Assembly (NCBI GenBank): GCA_038380795.1
Contig: CM076268.1
Coordinates: forward strand, 17,984,001-18,048,000
From: Pyrocephalus nanus
Lineage: Eukaryota > Chordata > Aves > Passeriformes > Tyrannidae
DNA: 64,000 nucleotides
Direction of reading: 5' to 3'
Shown: one piece after another, positions 1 to 10,155 of the stretch
Position numbering within the stretch: position 1 is the first letter of the stretch
How the letters are laid out: each line of letters begins with the position of its first letter
Program-made: the position numbers and the translations under genes
The notes under the pieces: model-generated
Told to the model about the DNA's origin: nothing
Seen by the model: only the letters and a program-made list of their open reading frames with translations
Databases searched by the model: none

Positions 1-2421
1 AGAGCAGCTGAAAGCTTTACTGCCAACAGCACTTGGCTGCCAGTCTCCCATTGCTGTATAAATGATGATAATAGTCTTCGCTACTTCTTCTCCACATGTT
101 CCTCTCCTCTCTGTGGGGGTGGGCTCTCCCTGGCAACCACATAAACTGTTGTTGTATGTTAGGAGCTGTTGGCAGCGAGGACTGGGATTGAACAGAAGAG
201 GGAGAGGGGGTAAGGTCCCTCCTCAAGCTAATAACCACAAGTGATGGGCCCCTGCTGTGACATTTTGTGCACATTCCATAGCTACTCTGGGTGCCTCTGA
301 TAGACAGCACTTGCCTATTAACAAGCACTGAGCTTCAATAGGGACTGAAGAGTCAGAAGCATCCAGTCCTTGCAGGAAAAAAACCTACAAACCTCTTTCC
401 TTGTGGTAGCACTGACCAGAGTCCATTTATTCGTCCCTGGTACAAAGGCCTAAGACACAGGTGCCATCTGCAACATTTATTTTCAAGAAGCACTTACTTT
501 TCAAGAAGCCCTCTAGTTACTCAAGGCCTGTCTCAACTTTTGCAAAGGGTTCCTGGTCCTGGACTTAAGTCCACCACTTTCCTCACTTTGTATTTCTTTT
601 GGTGATACTTAGCTGAGGCTCAGGTATTTACTCTATCCCAAAGAGCCCTTTCTATGTAGTACCTTGCTGATGAAGAACTGTCTGTTGAGCACTGAATACT
701 CCCAGCACACTGAGTGGTAGCAATACAAACCTACCAAGTAAAGCCTTTTTTGCCACAGAAATATTTCTTGCTGCAAAACAATAAAGCAGAGCTCCTTGTC
801 CTGCAGCACCTCTTCCTCTGAGAGCATGAGGAGTCAGAGAAGCCCACCAAGCTTCCTAGATGTGAATTTCTCCCTGCAGCAGCAACATTCCCATATTTGC
901 CTCATGTATGAGAGATAGACACCTTTTCCACCTATAGGGTTTCAGGCTATAGTGCTTATATTTCAGACATGAAGCTTGACAAATAAAAGCAAGAAATGAC
1001 CAAATACGCAGAGATTTGTGGACATGTTTGAACAGTGCTCCAGCCCATGTGCCTGGCAGACCTAACCTGGTCCAGAGGAATCCATATGGCACCTCTGAAA
1101 AGGAGTTTTCTGTGTCTAGAGATTGTATAGACACACAAGTACCTTCCTTTGAAGGGAATAAGGAACTATTTTGGCTCCCAGATACAAACTCAAGAAATAA
1201 ATGTTCCAAGTTTGCCATTTTCTTGGATTAAAAAATCCCAGGTTTCTCCAGAAACTTTCAATGCTCATTCACGTCTGTTGAGCACATGTGATAGCTCTAG
1301 CATCAGCCCTACTGAATATATAGAAAATTAGTATCAGAGCTGCTGAGCAGAAACCTGGCAGATCCAGTTGTCTCACTGGCAAGTAGCAAGATAAGGACAA
1401 ACCAACAAGCCCTAAAATATCTTTCACAGTAGCCTGCTCCCTAGTTTGCTGGTGGGGTGTTCTGCATAGATTTTCCTATATCAGCCACTCAGGCTTCAAC
1501 ACAGGCCCCTGGCTCCCTGTGGGATGCAGGATTGTTGGATTTCAGTCAGTAGACTCTGGCACGAGTAAAAGACAAGTGATCCCTCCTTTGACTTTCTCAA
1601 AAATGAGAAGCAGGCACATTCAGGATTGCACCAGCCAAAAAACCATTTCTCTGTAAATCTCCCTGTGCCTTTTTGGTGGGATTACTAACAGCACAGAGCT
1701 GTTTTGCAGCACAAATGCTCATGTACTACTTTTGGCCACTTTCAAGCAGCAAAAAACCTGCAGGCAGCTCCATGACCTGCAGAGAAAACCAACTTGATGC
1801 TATTATTTGGCTTATTTCAGATCAAAATGGTGCAGTGCAGCAAACAGATAAACCCTATGCCAAAGCATTTCCTGAAGAAAGCCTTATAGCAGGACTCTAT
1901 TCACAGAGACCTTTCATGTGCTTTGTACTACAAAGTTATGTGCTAACATCCAAAATGACTTGCATTCTAAAATTGCACTGCTTCTCTTTTGCTGTTTTGT
2001 TGTAAAACCTTGAGTTTCCTCAATCACCTTAGAAAGTTCTCAAGGATTTGACTGGAGAAAATGGGAGAAGTCAGCCATGTGCAACATTCCAGGACCAGCC
2101 CTCCATGCTGGGAAAGATTTAGAAACTGAGGCTGATGACCTGACTTAAGTCAACTGAGTCTGTCAGATAGAGAGATATACTACCAAAGATCTACTACACC
2201 TTGTGCTCCTTTCCCCCCATACCCTTTGCTCTCCCCCCTGTGCCAAGTCCATCCTTGCTTGATGCTGACTAGATTCTAAGCAGAGCATCTTTTCTCTAAA
2301 AGCTGAAAAAATAGAGCTTTTACTGCAGCCATAGGAGGAACTAATTAGTTCAGTTTGCACTGGTGTTTGCAGTTAAGGAAGAACCTAAACTTCTTAATGA
2401 TGGAGGTACTGATTTGTTCTG

Positions 2422-2467
2422 TTTTTTTTTTTTTTTTTAAATAGAAAAAGTCCATAAAAAAAAAAAA
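2422..2467. repeat. T17 run followed by A12 run
   Basis: A run of 17 T (2422-2438) is followed after 17 bases by a run of 12 A (2456-2467). The two runs could pair as a hairpin, but simple-sequence origin is the simplest reading. No retrotransposon body is recognisable on either side. Confidence 0.85.
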
Positions 2468-3019
2468 TCAGTGGCCATTCCATTGAAAATTTTTCTTTAA
2501 TGATAAAAGGGTGAATTAGTTGGCCAAAAGTAAGACCATTGCTGATCTAAAAAGCTATCATGCAGCCTCATGGGAGCAGCATCTGGAACACTTCATGCTG
2601 CTCCTCTCCTCTCCTTCATGGAGCAAGACACATGGATGGATCACATCTCCCAGGGTGCAAGATAACGTGGGCTCCCTGACTCAGGGAATCTGCACAACCA
2701 AGCATGAGCAATGGCACTTGGATTAATTTCTGAAGACTGAAGGGGCATTAAAATGCAGAGGTGTCAAAGGAAAGGCAGGTGGGTCATAAGCAGTGGTGAT
2801 GTTACATCCATCGTTTCTCCTTGCCATGAAAATCCTTTGCTCTTGCTGGAACACAGAGTGGCACATTACAGCCCAGGAGTAGGAAATAATCTGTTTTTAG
2901 ATGTCTGTGTTTTCCTATTGTTTATCGAACCTCATTTCCCTTCTCTGGCTGCCTGCACCTAAATAAAGCACATTAAAAATACAGACAATGCATATTGCAC
3001 ATGTTGAAGCTGTATTAGA

Positions 3020-3160
3020 TCATCCCCCGTGGCTCTACCGCGGCAGCAGAGAGGCTGCCCGTGTCCTCGGGGGTCAGCCCCAGCGCTTGCTCCTCCCACT
3101 CCACTGCTTCCCATTGCACCAGCAGTGAAGTGCATTACTGCACAGCCACGTGGGTGCCCA
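3020..3160. other. Small CpG-richer patch
   Basis: This short GC-rich stretch holds several CpG dinucleotides (for example CCGCGG near 3040 and CCTCGGGG near 3065) in a region where CpG is otherwise scarce. It is shorter than a conventional CpG island, and I see no TATA box or adjacent coding exon. It could be a weak promoter, an enhancer, or chance GC enrichment. Confidence 0.25.
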
Positions 3161-5465
3161 GAAAGGCAGAGAAATGCACACAAAGAACAGGAAAGGAGAA
3201 TGAAAGCCAGGGGAATACAGTGGTGTGCAAGGCTGCCTGACAATCCTTCTGGGGGCTTTAAATCTTTTGTTTCAAATAGGGGCTTTCTTTGAACGACAAT
3301 TTCTAAGCCACTTATCTAATACACAGGTGTTAAAACCTCAGCAAGAACATATAAGGTATAAAAGACAACTCCTGCGTCCCCCAGGACTGTGAGTAATAGC
3401 TGCTTTTGCAGTGCTCCTTGTGACCATGTAAGTCATAAGGCTTTTCTCCAAAGAAACACCAGAGAAAGTCCTGTTTTGTTCAATGAGGGGAATGCCAGAG
3501 AGATGGTTTTCTCATATATCCAACACACTTTCAGGTACCAAGGTGGAACTCACTGACTTGTCTCCCCCAACATGAACAAAATGCATCAACAGAAGTGCAG
3601 CCCTGAGCTCAGAGGTGGCCACCAGGAAAATGGCCAAGGGGGAGAAGTTTTGCCATTAGGATGGTTCCTTGTGTTGCCGTGTAGCGCTGGCTTATGGCAG
3701 TTGTGGGAGCAACAGGGATGTGGGAGGCTGTGATGGGATGCTGGTTTTTCATTTGAGGTTTTAGAGGTTTGCATACTTTACATTTGCTGGTGGTGATGTA
3801 TAGTCAGGTTTGGCTTAATCTTTAATGAAATGGTGTCCAAAATATTTGACAAACTGAAAAAAAAATTAAAATCTGTTTTAAAACATACTTTCATGTATCG
3901 GATAAATGAAATTAGGCTTTTCCAACATGAAAAACCCTTTCAGATTTCTTTTTGTTTTGAAAATGAAAAAAAAATATCGACTTTGTTATGAGTAATTTTT
4001 TAGAATTGACCAATTCTGTGAAAATTTCCTTGAAATATTTTGGTACTACTGAGCATATGTGTTTTGCCTTATGCTGAAATGAGCCAAAACCTTTTCCACC
4101 ATGGGGCTAATCTGTATTTCATAAACAGATCATTCATTTGCTGATAATTCTGAGAAAACTGAGCAGCCTCCACTAAATCTTAAATGGACATTGCAGAAAA
4201 AAAAAATAAAATTTTTCAAAACTGACACTTCTCACATTAGAATAGCCATTCCAGCCCTCAAAGTGCTGTCTTCATGTGCGTGGAGTGTGCAATAATGGCA
4301 CCTCACTGCATCACAAGAGTTTCAGAAAACAGTTGTGCTAGTTACCCACACATTGCCTGTAGTTGTTTCTAGCCAGAACATCAGTTGTTGCACCCAAGCC
4401 ATGAGCATTTTGATTCATTGCTTCATATTTATATTTCTTTTAACACTGTTTTTCCTGTCTGACTCCCAAGCTCAGGTGCTGCACTTGATGTGCAATCTAA
4501 AAGTTGCTGCCAGAGAAAGCTGACAACAAGTCTCGTATTCTTTGTGTCCTCAGAAAGCAGCATGCTGCTCCCTGCACTTGGCTTTTACAAGCCTTTATCA
4601 CTGTTTCAGGACTCCTATTTGGTATCTGCACTTACCTCTACTTCCTATATAGCCCATCTCATCCCAGAATTATTACTACAAACCACTGATCTGCCAAACC
4701 CATTATAAAGTGCTGAGGATCTTTAAAATGGTCCTGCACTAAAAAACCCTGCATCCTCTCTCATTTAAGTTATTGATGTTCTGTTGTTAAGAGTTTTCAT
4801 TTGGGGGTCTTTTGACCCTCTTTTTGGTTTTATTTATCCTTAGTGTAATTTTGGTTTCCGGTGAGATTTCAAACTTTTCTTGGCAGTATTAGCCAGAAAT
4901 TTTTCACAGCTACCCGCCCACACCAAAACACTTGTGACCCAGATGCTGATTGGACACATAATGGCTTTTATTTTGTATTTCAGTGCTCAGTTTATGTAGT
5001 AAGGAGAAAAGTAATCCTTTGGCTGATGGAGAATAATCTGAAAAGCATATTAAGCCTACATATAGCCCTAGGTCTGCTTTCTTGAACACACACTCTGTCC
5101 TCCCAATTTACATGTGGTCTCATTAACAAACCTTGCTCAAAATCATTTTGTGTGATATTTTCTAGAGCTGGATCTTGGCCAGATTCATGCCGAAGTCAAA
5201 GCATTTTAAGTCCAGCCCTGTTTTATTCTCTCACCTTGTTCCTCTGGTGCAGGTTTTGCAGATCAGGCTCTTACTCAGAAGTGTTGCACAGTGCGATGCT
5301 CATGCCTAGGTTAGTAAAGCATCACAGCACAGAGGGTCTTGCTGCCTAATGACAGATCTAATGCTGAAGCACTTGGCATGAGAAGGATTGTCTGAGGAAG
5401 GGATTACCACACTGGGACTAGGACAGACAGTATTCAATTCCTTGAGGAGCATTCTCAAACTTCCT

Positions 5466-5600
5466 TCCTTCAGCTAAATCACTTCAACTGGTGTGTGCTT
5501 CAATTCCCCATCTGTGTAGGGTGGATAATGTTTCCCTCTACCTCCAGTAAATAGAGTCATCTAAATCTTTGCAAGTCTGCTGTATTTTGATATCACAAGA
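5466..5600 (+). repeat. MIR/CORE-SINE-type relic (3' half)
   Basis: The stretch reads like the diagnostic middle and tail of an amniote MIR-type SINE. A diverged form of the 'AAATCACTTCAAC' segment is followed by 'TCAATTCCCCATCTGT', then 'GTGGATAATGTTTCCCTCTACCTC'-like sequence, which matches the usual 'cagttccccatctgtaaaatggggataatg...ctacctcacag' order. The tRNA-derived head is not visible. Divergence is high, as expected for an element inserted before the bird radiation. The assignment rests on recalled consensus wording and not on an alignment. Confidence 0.5.
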
Positions 5601-6019
5601 ATGAGGAAAAGAACCAGTGCCCTACAGACCTACAGATAGAACCACAGATGGATTTCAGTGAAATACCTGAATAACCTGCAAAATAAAGAATTGATAAATG
5701 TTCCAAAAACAAGATGCAACTGTTAGCTGGGTCCATCTAATCACTGTGCACTAGGATCAGATTTTCTAAGACTGAGAAATTACTTTATATTGCAAAGGGG
5801 AGGAAAATCTCCATTAGAAAGCAATCTGTATCTTCAGTTTCCTGGGGATACATTTAGCTTAAATAACTATAAAAGCTTTTCCTGGGTCTGGAGGCATGTG
5901 GAGGCAAGGATAAACCCCATATTAATACTTGGGTCTAAGTTTTCACATTAACTTCTAGAGATACCCAGTGCTTCTGGTTTGTATACGTCATGAGTATACA
6001 TCTTGGTGCTGTGAGCATT

Positions 6020-6266
6020 TCTCTGGGGAGCCTGTTTCAGTACTCAACCTTTTTCTAATATCTGACCTAAAACTCCCCTGACACAGCTTCATGACACAAC
6101 CTCAGGTTCTGCCACTGGTCACCATAGAGAAGAGGTCAGTGCCTGCCCCTCCACTTCCCCACCTGAGGAAGCTGTAGACTGCTTTGAGGTCTCCCCAGTG
6201 CAGGTTTAAGAGCTGGACCTTGATGATCCTTGTCAGTCCCTTCCATCTCAGGATATTCTATTCTAT
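6020..6266 (+). mobile_element. CR1 LINE fragment with inverted 5' part
   Basis: Two CR1 pieces abut in opposite orientation. Positions 6020-6198 match the minus-strand reading of the end of CR1 ORF2: 'TCTGGGGAGCCTGTTTCAG', 'TTTTTCTAATATCTGACC' and 'TTTGAGGTCTCCCCAG' are diverged versions of well-known CR1 words. Positions 6199-6266 match the plus-strand 3' end, with 'GCTGGACCTTGATGATCC', 'GTCCCTTCCATCTCAGGATA' and an ATTCT-rich tail. In element order the inverted piece lies upstream of the plus-strand piece, with about 100 bp missing between them. That is the arrangement expected for one plus-strand insertion whose 5' part was inverted during target-primed reverse transcription. Two separate insertions or a later local inversion are alternatives. 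I saw no clear target-site duplication. Confidence 0.7.
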
Positions 6267-7997
6267 AGTAGAATGCCATTACTATTCTGTGATCATTAAT
6301 TACCATATGCTGAAGTATTTCTGGTGCTATGTGAAATGTGGAGTTTTCAAATATGGAGAAGACCTGATGTGGGTCTGATTTGGATTAGGATTCAGCTGTT
6401 ACCTTGCACTGCAGTGGGAAGAGATGGTGACATGCTCAGTACACAGAAGGCTGGGGCCCTAGGAATCCCTTTCCTAACCAACCCCACATACCATCATGTA
6501 ATCTCTGAATTATTGTTAAGGCTAGTTTTCTGTAATTTCACATTAATAAATATCTCTTGACTTCAGACTATTTTCATAAAGTACAGTAAATGTTTCACAG
6601 CTTCAGCCTCTTGGAAATAAAGCATAATCCTTTGCAGTGACCTGTGGTTTTCCTCATAGTGAAATTTCTCCTTTTATTGTGCCTGTCATAGCTTTCCCTG
6701 CACTGCCCATCAATTAACGATGGTGCCTACAAAGTAGGGGTTTTATATATGGAGTTAAAACAGAGCCATCAGGCATGGGGTATTGAATCTCTCCTTGTGT
6801 TTCTGTACAAGTAACATGAGGTGAAAGTGGAAGGAAAGGATGCTCTCAGGGGAGTGGGTAACCAAGATAAAAGTCTTCATTTAACACCATTTAGATGTAA
6901 ATTGTAGTGAAACATGTTAGTGACAGAAGGGAGGTTATGACTGATCAGATATGAGGCTTTGAATCTTTGCCAAACCAAACTTTTCAGTATTTTACTTCTT
7001 TCTTTTTTGTATTCTTCTCCTCTCACCACTTTTGATCAGTGACATGTACAGTGATGGCTACTATCATGGAGTCAACTAACAATAGTGTCCAGAGCAGGAG
7101 TTGGAATATGGATTACAAAAGGAAACTTCGGCAAATCAAAGATATTAAAGAATAAAGGGAACATCAAGGGTTTCCTTCCAGAGATAATGAGCAGACTAAT
7201 GCAAAGTTAAACTGAAGATGAGGAAAGAAAGTGAGAAAGAGATCTGAGAATATTCTAGCAGGGGAGGAAAAGAGTTTTGTCATGTGAAAAATGGAACAAA
7301 TAATAACACTTTTTCAAAAGGGAAGACTAAGAAATACAGTAATTTTGCTTCTATTCACTTCAGATGCAGGTCTGGAGCTTGGATGAGATCTTGAGCTAAA
7401 TTCTGACAGAAAAACGTCTAGGGAGTTCATGCAGTGGAGAAGTTCTGTTCCCAAAAAACAAGTTGATGTGCTGATGACAGCATGAAGACTAAAATCATTC
7501 AGATTTGGAATGGAGGATTCTGAGAAAATGAGTTCACAAATGTAAGGTTTTGAACAAAATATGGCTTGTTTTTTCTTCACTATGTCAACATATATCCTAT
7601 TGACATTAGTAATTCCCTCTGGGGAAATCCAGAACCAGCCCTTGTTTAAATTAGAAGATTTTTCACACAATGAAAATTTTGAAGAGCTCTGAATGTAACA
7701 AGTGAGATCATCTTGCTAATTTGCACAAGTTGCCCTTAAGTGGCACTTCATGAGCTCTCTCTGAATTTTCAAAGCCCAGACATGAATTTGGGCCCCCAGA
7801 TCACTCCTTGGGGAACCTGGTGTATTTTATCATTGACAAAAACATTCAGAATCCAAAAGTCCTGCATGAGCACTCGCTGTTTCCTTGAATATATATATAT
7901 CTCAGTGCCTAAGTCTTTTGCAGAAACTTCCATGAGCTGTCTGAATATGGCCTTATATTCTTCTGTGCTGCCTGTCTTGAGAAAGACCTAATCTGTG
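6267..7997. other. Non-coding unique DNA between two CR1 copies
   Basis: This is AT-rich sequence with no recognisable protein, RNA gene or repeat. The longest open frame is about 118 codons on the minus strand and has no family resemblance that I can identify. A short (AT)n stretch occurs near 7890. Confidence 0.55.
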
Positions 7998-8737
7998 TCA
8001 TAGAATCATAGAATCATAGAATTAACTGGGTTGGAAGAGCCCTCCGAGATCATCAAGTCCAACCCTTGATCCAACCCCACTGTGATTCCTAGATCATGGC
8101 ACTCAGTGCCACATCCAGCCTCGTCTTAAAAACCTCCAGGGAGGGTGAATCCACCACCTCTCTGGGCAGGCCATTCCAATGCCTGATCACTCTCTCTGTA
8201 AAGAACTTCTTTCTAATATCCAACCTAAACCTCCCCTGGCAGAGCTTAAGCCCGTGCCCTCTTGTCCTATTGCTGATTGCCTGGGAGAAGAGACCGACCC
8301 CCACCTGGCTACAACCTCCTCTCAGGGAGTTGTAGAGAGTGATGAGGTCACCCCTGAGCCTCCTCTTCTCCAGACTAAACAACCCCAGCTCCCTCAGCCT
8401 CTCCCCATAGGACTTGTGCTCAAGTCCCTTCACCAGACTGGTTGCTCTTCTCTGGACCTGCTCCAGCCCCTCAATGTCCTTCCTGAACTGAGGGGCCCAG
8501 AACTGAACACAATACTCAAGGTGTGGCCTCACCAGTGCTGAGTACAGGGGAAGGATCACTGCCCTGCTCCTGCTGGCCACACTGTTCTTGATGCAGGCCA
8601 GGATCCATTGGCCTTCTTGGCCACCTGGGCACACTGCTGGCTCATGTTCAGCCTCCTGTCAATCAGCACCCTCAGATCCCTTTCCACCTGGCTGCTCTCC
8701 AGCCACTCTGTGTCCACGATGCTGGTCTCTGAGTGCT
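7998..8737 (-). mobile_element. CR1 LINE, 5'-truncated, minus strand
   Basis: This is the clearest mobile element in the window. Read on the minus strand it starts inside ORF2 near 8737, continues to the ORF2 stop at 8089, and then runs through a short 3' UTR with the typical 'GGTTGGACTTGATGATCTC' box. It ends in about three copies of the ATTCTATGA tail repeat at 7998-8023. CR1 is the dominant LINE of birds; its copies are nearly always 5'-truncated and lack a poly(A) tail, which is what is seen here. The element is only about 0.74 kb of a roughly 4.5 kb full-length unit. It is much better preserved than the CR1-like relic at 25-27 kb, so it is clearly younger. It cannot be active because it lacks the endonuclease and most of the reverse transcriptase. 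Confidence 0.95.
8089..8730 (-). pseudogene. CR1 ORF2 C-terminal fragment, frameshifted
   Basis: On the minus strand this encodes the C-terminal end of the CR1 endonuclease/reverse-transcriptase protein. Segments in order include [21 protein letters not shown], then [77 protein letters not shown] and a stop just after LSAMI. These are hallmark words of the family C-terminal domain, which lies downstream of the catalytic palm. An open frame runs from 8634 to the stop at 8089. The conserved upstream part is in another frame, because one base appears to be missing near 8605, where the family has a short G run (ANGIL in protein). The fragment therefore cannot make a functional protein. It is dead LINE sequence and not a host gene. 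Confidence 0.93.
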
Positions 8738-10084
8738 GATGTTACCCATAGACTGATCTTAAAGTCTTTTGCCTTTTACACACTCAGTAAATAATAAATT
8801 CCAGGGACAAAATCCACAAGTCATCTATAGGGGTGAATCAGGAGTCACTAAAATCCTTGGAATTTTTCCATATTTTTGTATGTACATAAGATTGTGTCTT
8901 AGATCTTGAGTAGTCTTGGCTAAGCCCTTAAAGTTAATGGCACATTTATCTGCTATGATTTCTATTCGGTTGCCCAGCTGACACCCAGATTCAGTGTCAG
9001 GTTTTTAAATCTTACAGTCGCATATTTTTCTGGTGGCTTCAATTTACAAAACCACCGAAGTCCTGTTGCTGGAGTGTGCCTCGTTCTCAAATCATGGCTC
9101 CAAATCATTAAAAAATTGTAATTCTGTTCGCATATATGCTTAAGGGATATTCAGTTAAATGGAACTGTCCCTGAAGAAAACTGTGATTCACAATTACGTA
9201 TGTTATTTCTGAGCTGGGAAAATTTTCAAACTTCCAGAGATCACTTGTAATAAAATGCAGTATAAGGTAATGTTCTGCAGTCAAAACATGGAACCTGGCA
9301 CAGAACAATGTAAACCCTACCTACCCCGCGCAATAATGGTAAAAACACCTTATCAAATTTTGACCCAGAAACACACATGTAGCAAGATAACAAATACCTC
9401 GTTCTTGGAGAAAGGCCAGTACTGATTTATATCTTGCAACCCAAATAAATATAAAAAGCCTGCCAGAGCTGACTGTGTAAATCTTAACCACCTCATATGG
9501 TTTCATTCTATGAAGTGAAAAATATGAGGAAGAAGGTGTTTTTGCACTGTGAATGAGCTATTCAGGAAAAGTGTTATTTATTGAACTCTATGGGAGGGAA
9601 GTTAATTTCAGAAGTTATAAACATGATGAATTATACCCAATATCTTGGAGGAATTAAATGAAATTGAAAGAAAAGAAGGTCCTCATTTTCATTTAAATAA
9701 CAATTGGGGCTGAGTAATGTTAAATATAGGCTTGCACCTGCCAGGAACTGGCTGACTAGAAAGCTTTGAAATCATCACTGATTGACCAGAGTGGGTGCTG
9801 TCCCACAAAACAGTGGCACTCTTGTTTGTGTGTTCAGTCTTCATGGGGATTCATGGAGCAGTGCTGGGTAACAATCTCAGTCTAGGGGTGGTTTGTGACC
9901 TATTTGCTTTCTCTCTTTGTTATTCTTATGGTGTAGATGATTGCCTAAGAAACCTGGCAGAGTCCTTGCTCCCAGAGTGAACACTTTAGCTAGTAGCTGG
10001 AGGGAAGTGGGAGAAGAATAGTTCCATGGTTACTGTGGGCTCAGTGCAGTGCAGTTTGGTGCCCTGAATTTGTGAATACAGGTC

Positions 10085-10155
10085 CCAAGGCTGTCAGGTT
10101 GTGTCACCTAGGGCAAGTCACCATTAGCCTCATTTCTGAAGTTCCCCCTCAGCAC
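10085..10155 (+). repeat. Possible MIR-type SINE relic
   Basis: The words 'GTGTCACCTAGGGCAAGTCA' followed by 'CATTTCTGAAGTTCCCC' resemble the MIR core ('tgtgaccttgggcaagtcac...ctcagttcccc'). Only about 70 bp is recognisable and the flanks are unalignable by eye, so the match could be coincidental. Confidence 0.35.

Larger units (their letters stand above)
1..5465. other. Non-coding unique DNA
   Basis: No open reading frame here has a recognisable protein family, and none longer than about 120 codons occurs. Frames are closed by frequent stops, as expected of vertebrate intergenic or intronic DNA. The only internal structure I can support is a T run plus A run near 2.4 kb and a small CpG-richer patch near 3.0-3.2 kb, listed separately. 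The block could be intronic, because short exons cannot be excluded by eye. Confidence 0.6.

Noticed and set aside
8096..8541. Plus-strand open frames within the CR1 at 8 kb
   Set aside because: They are antisense shadows of the CR1 ORF2 fragment on the minus strand.
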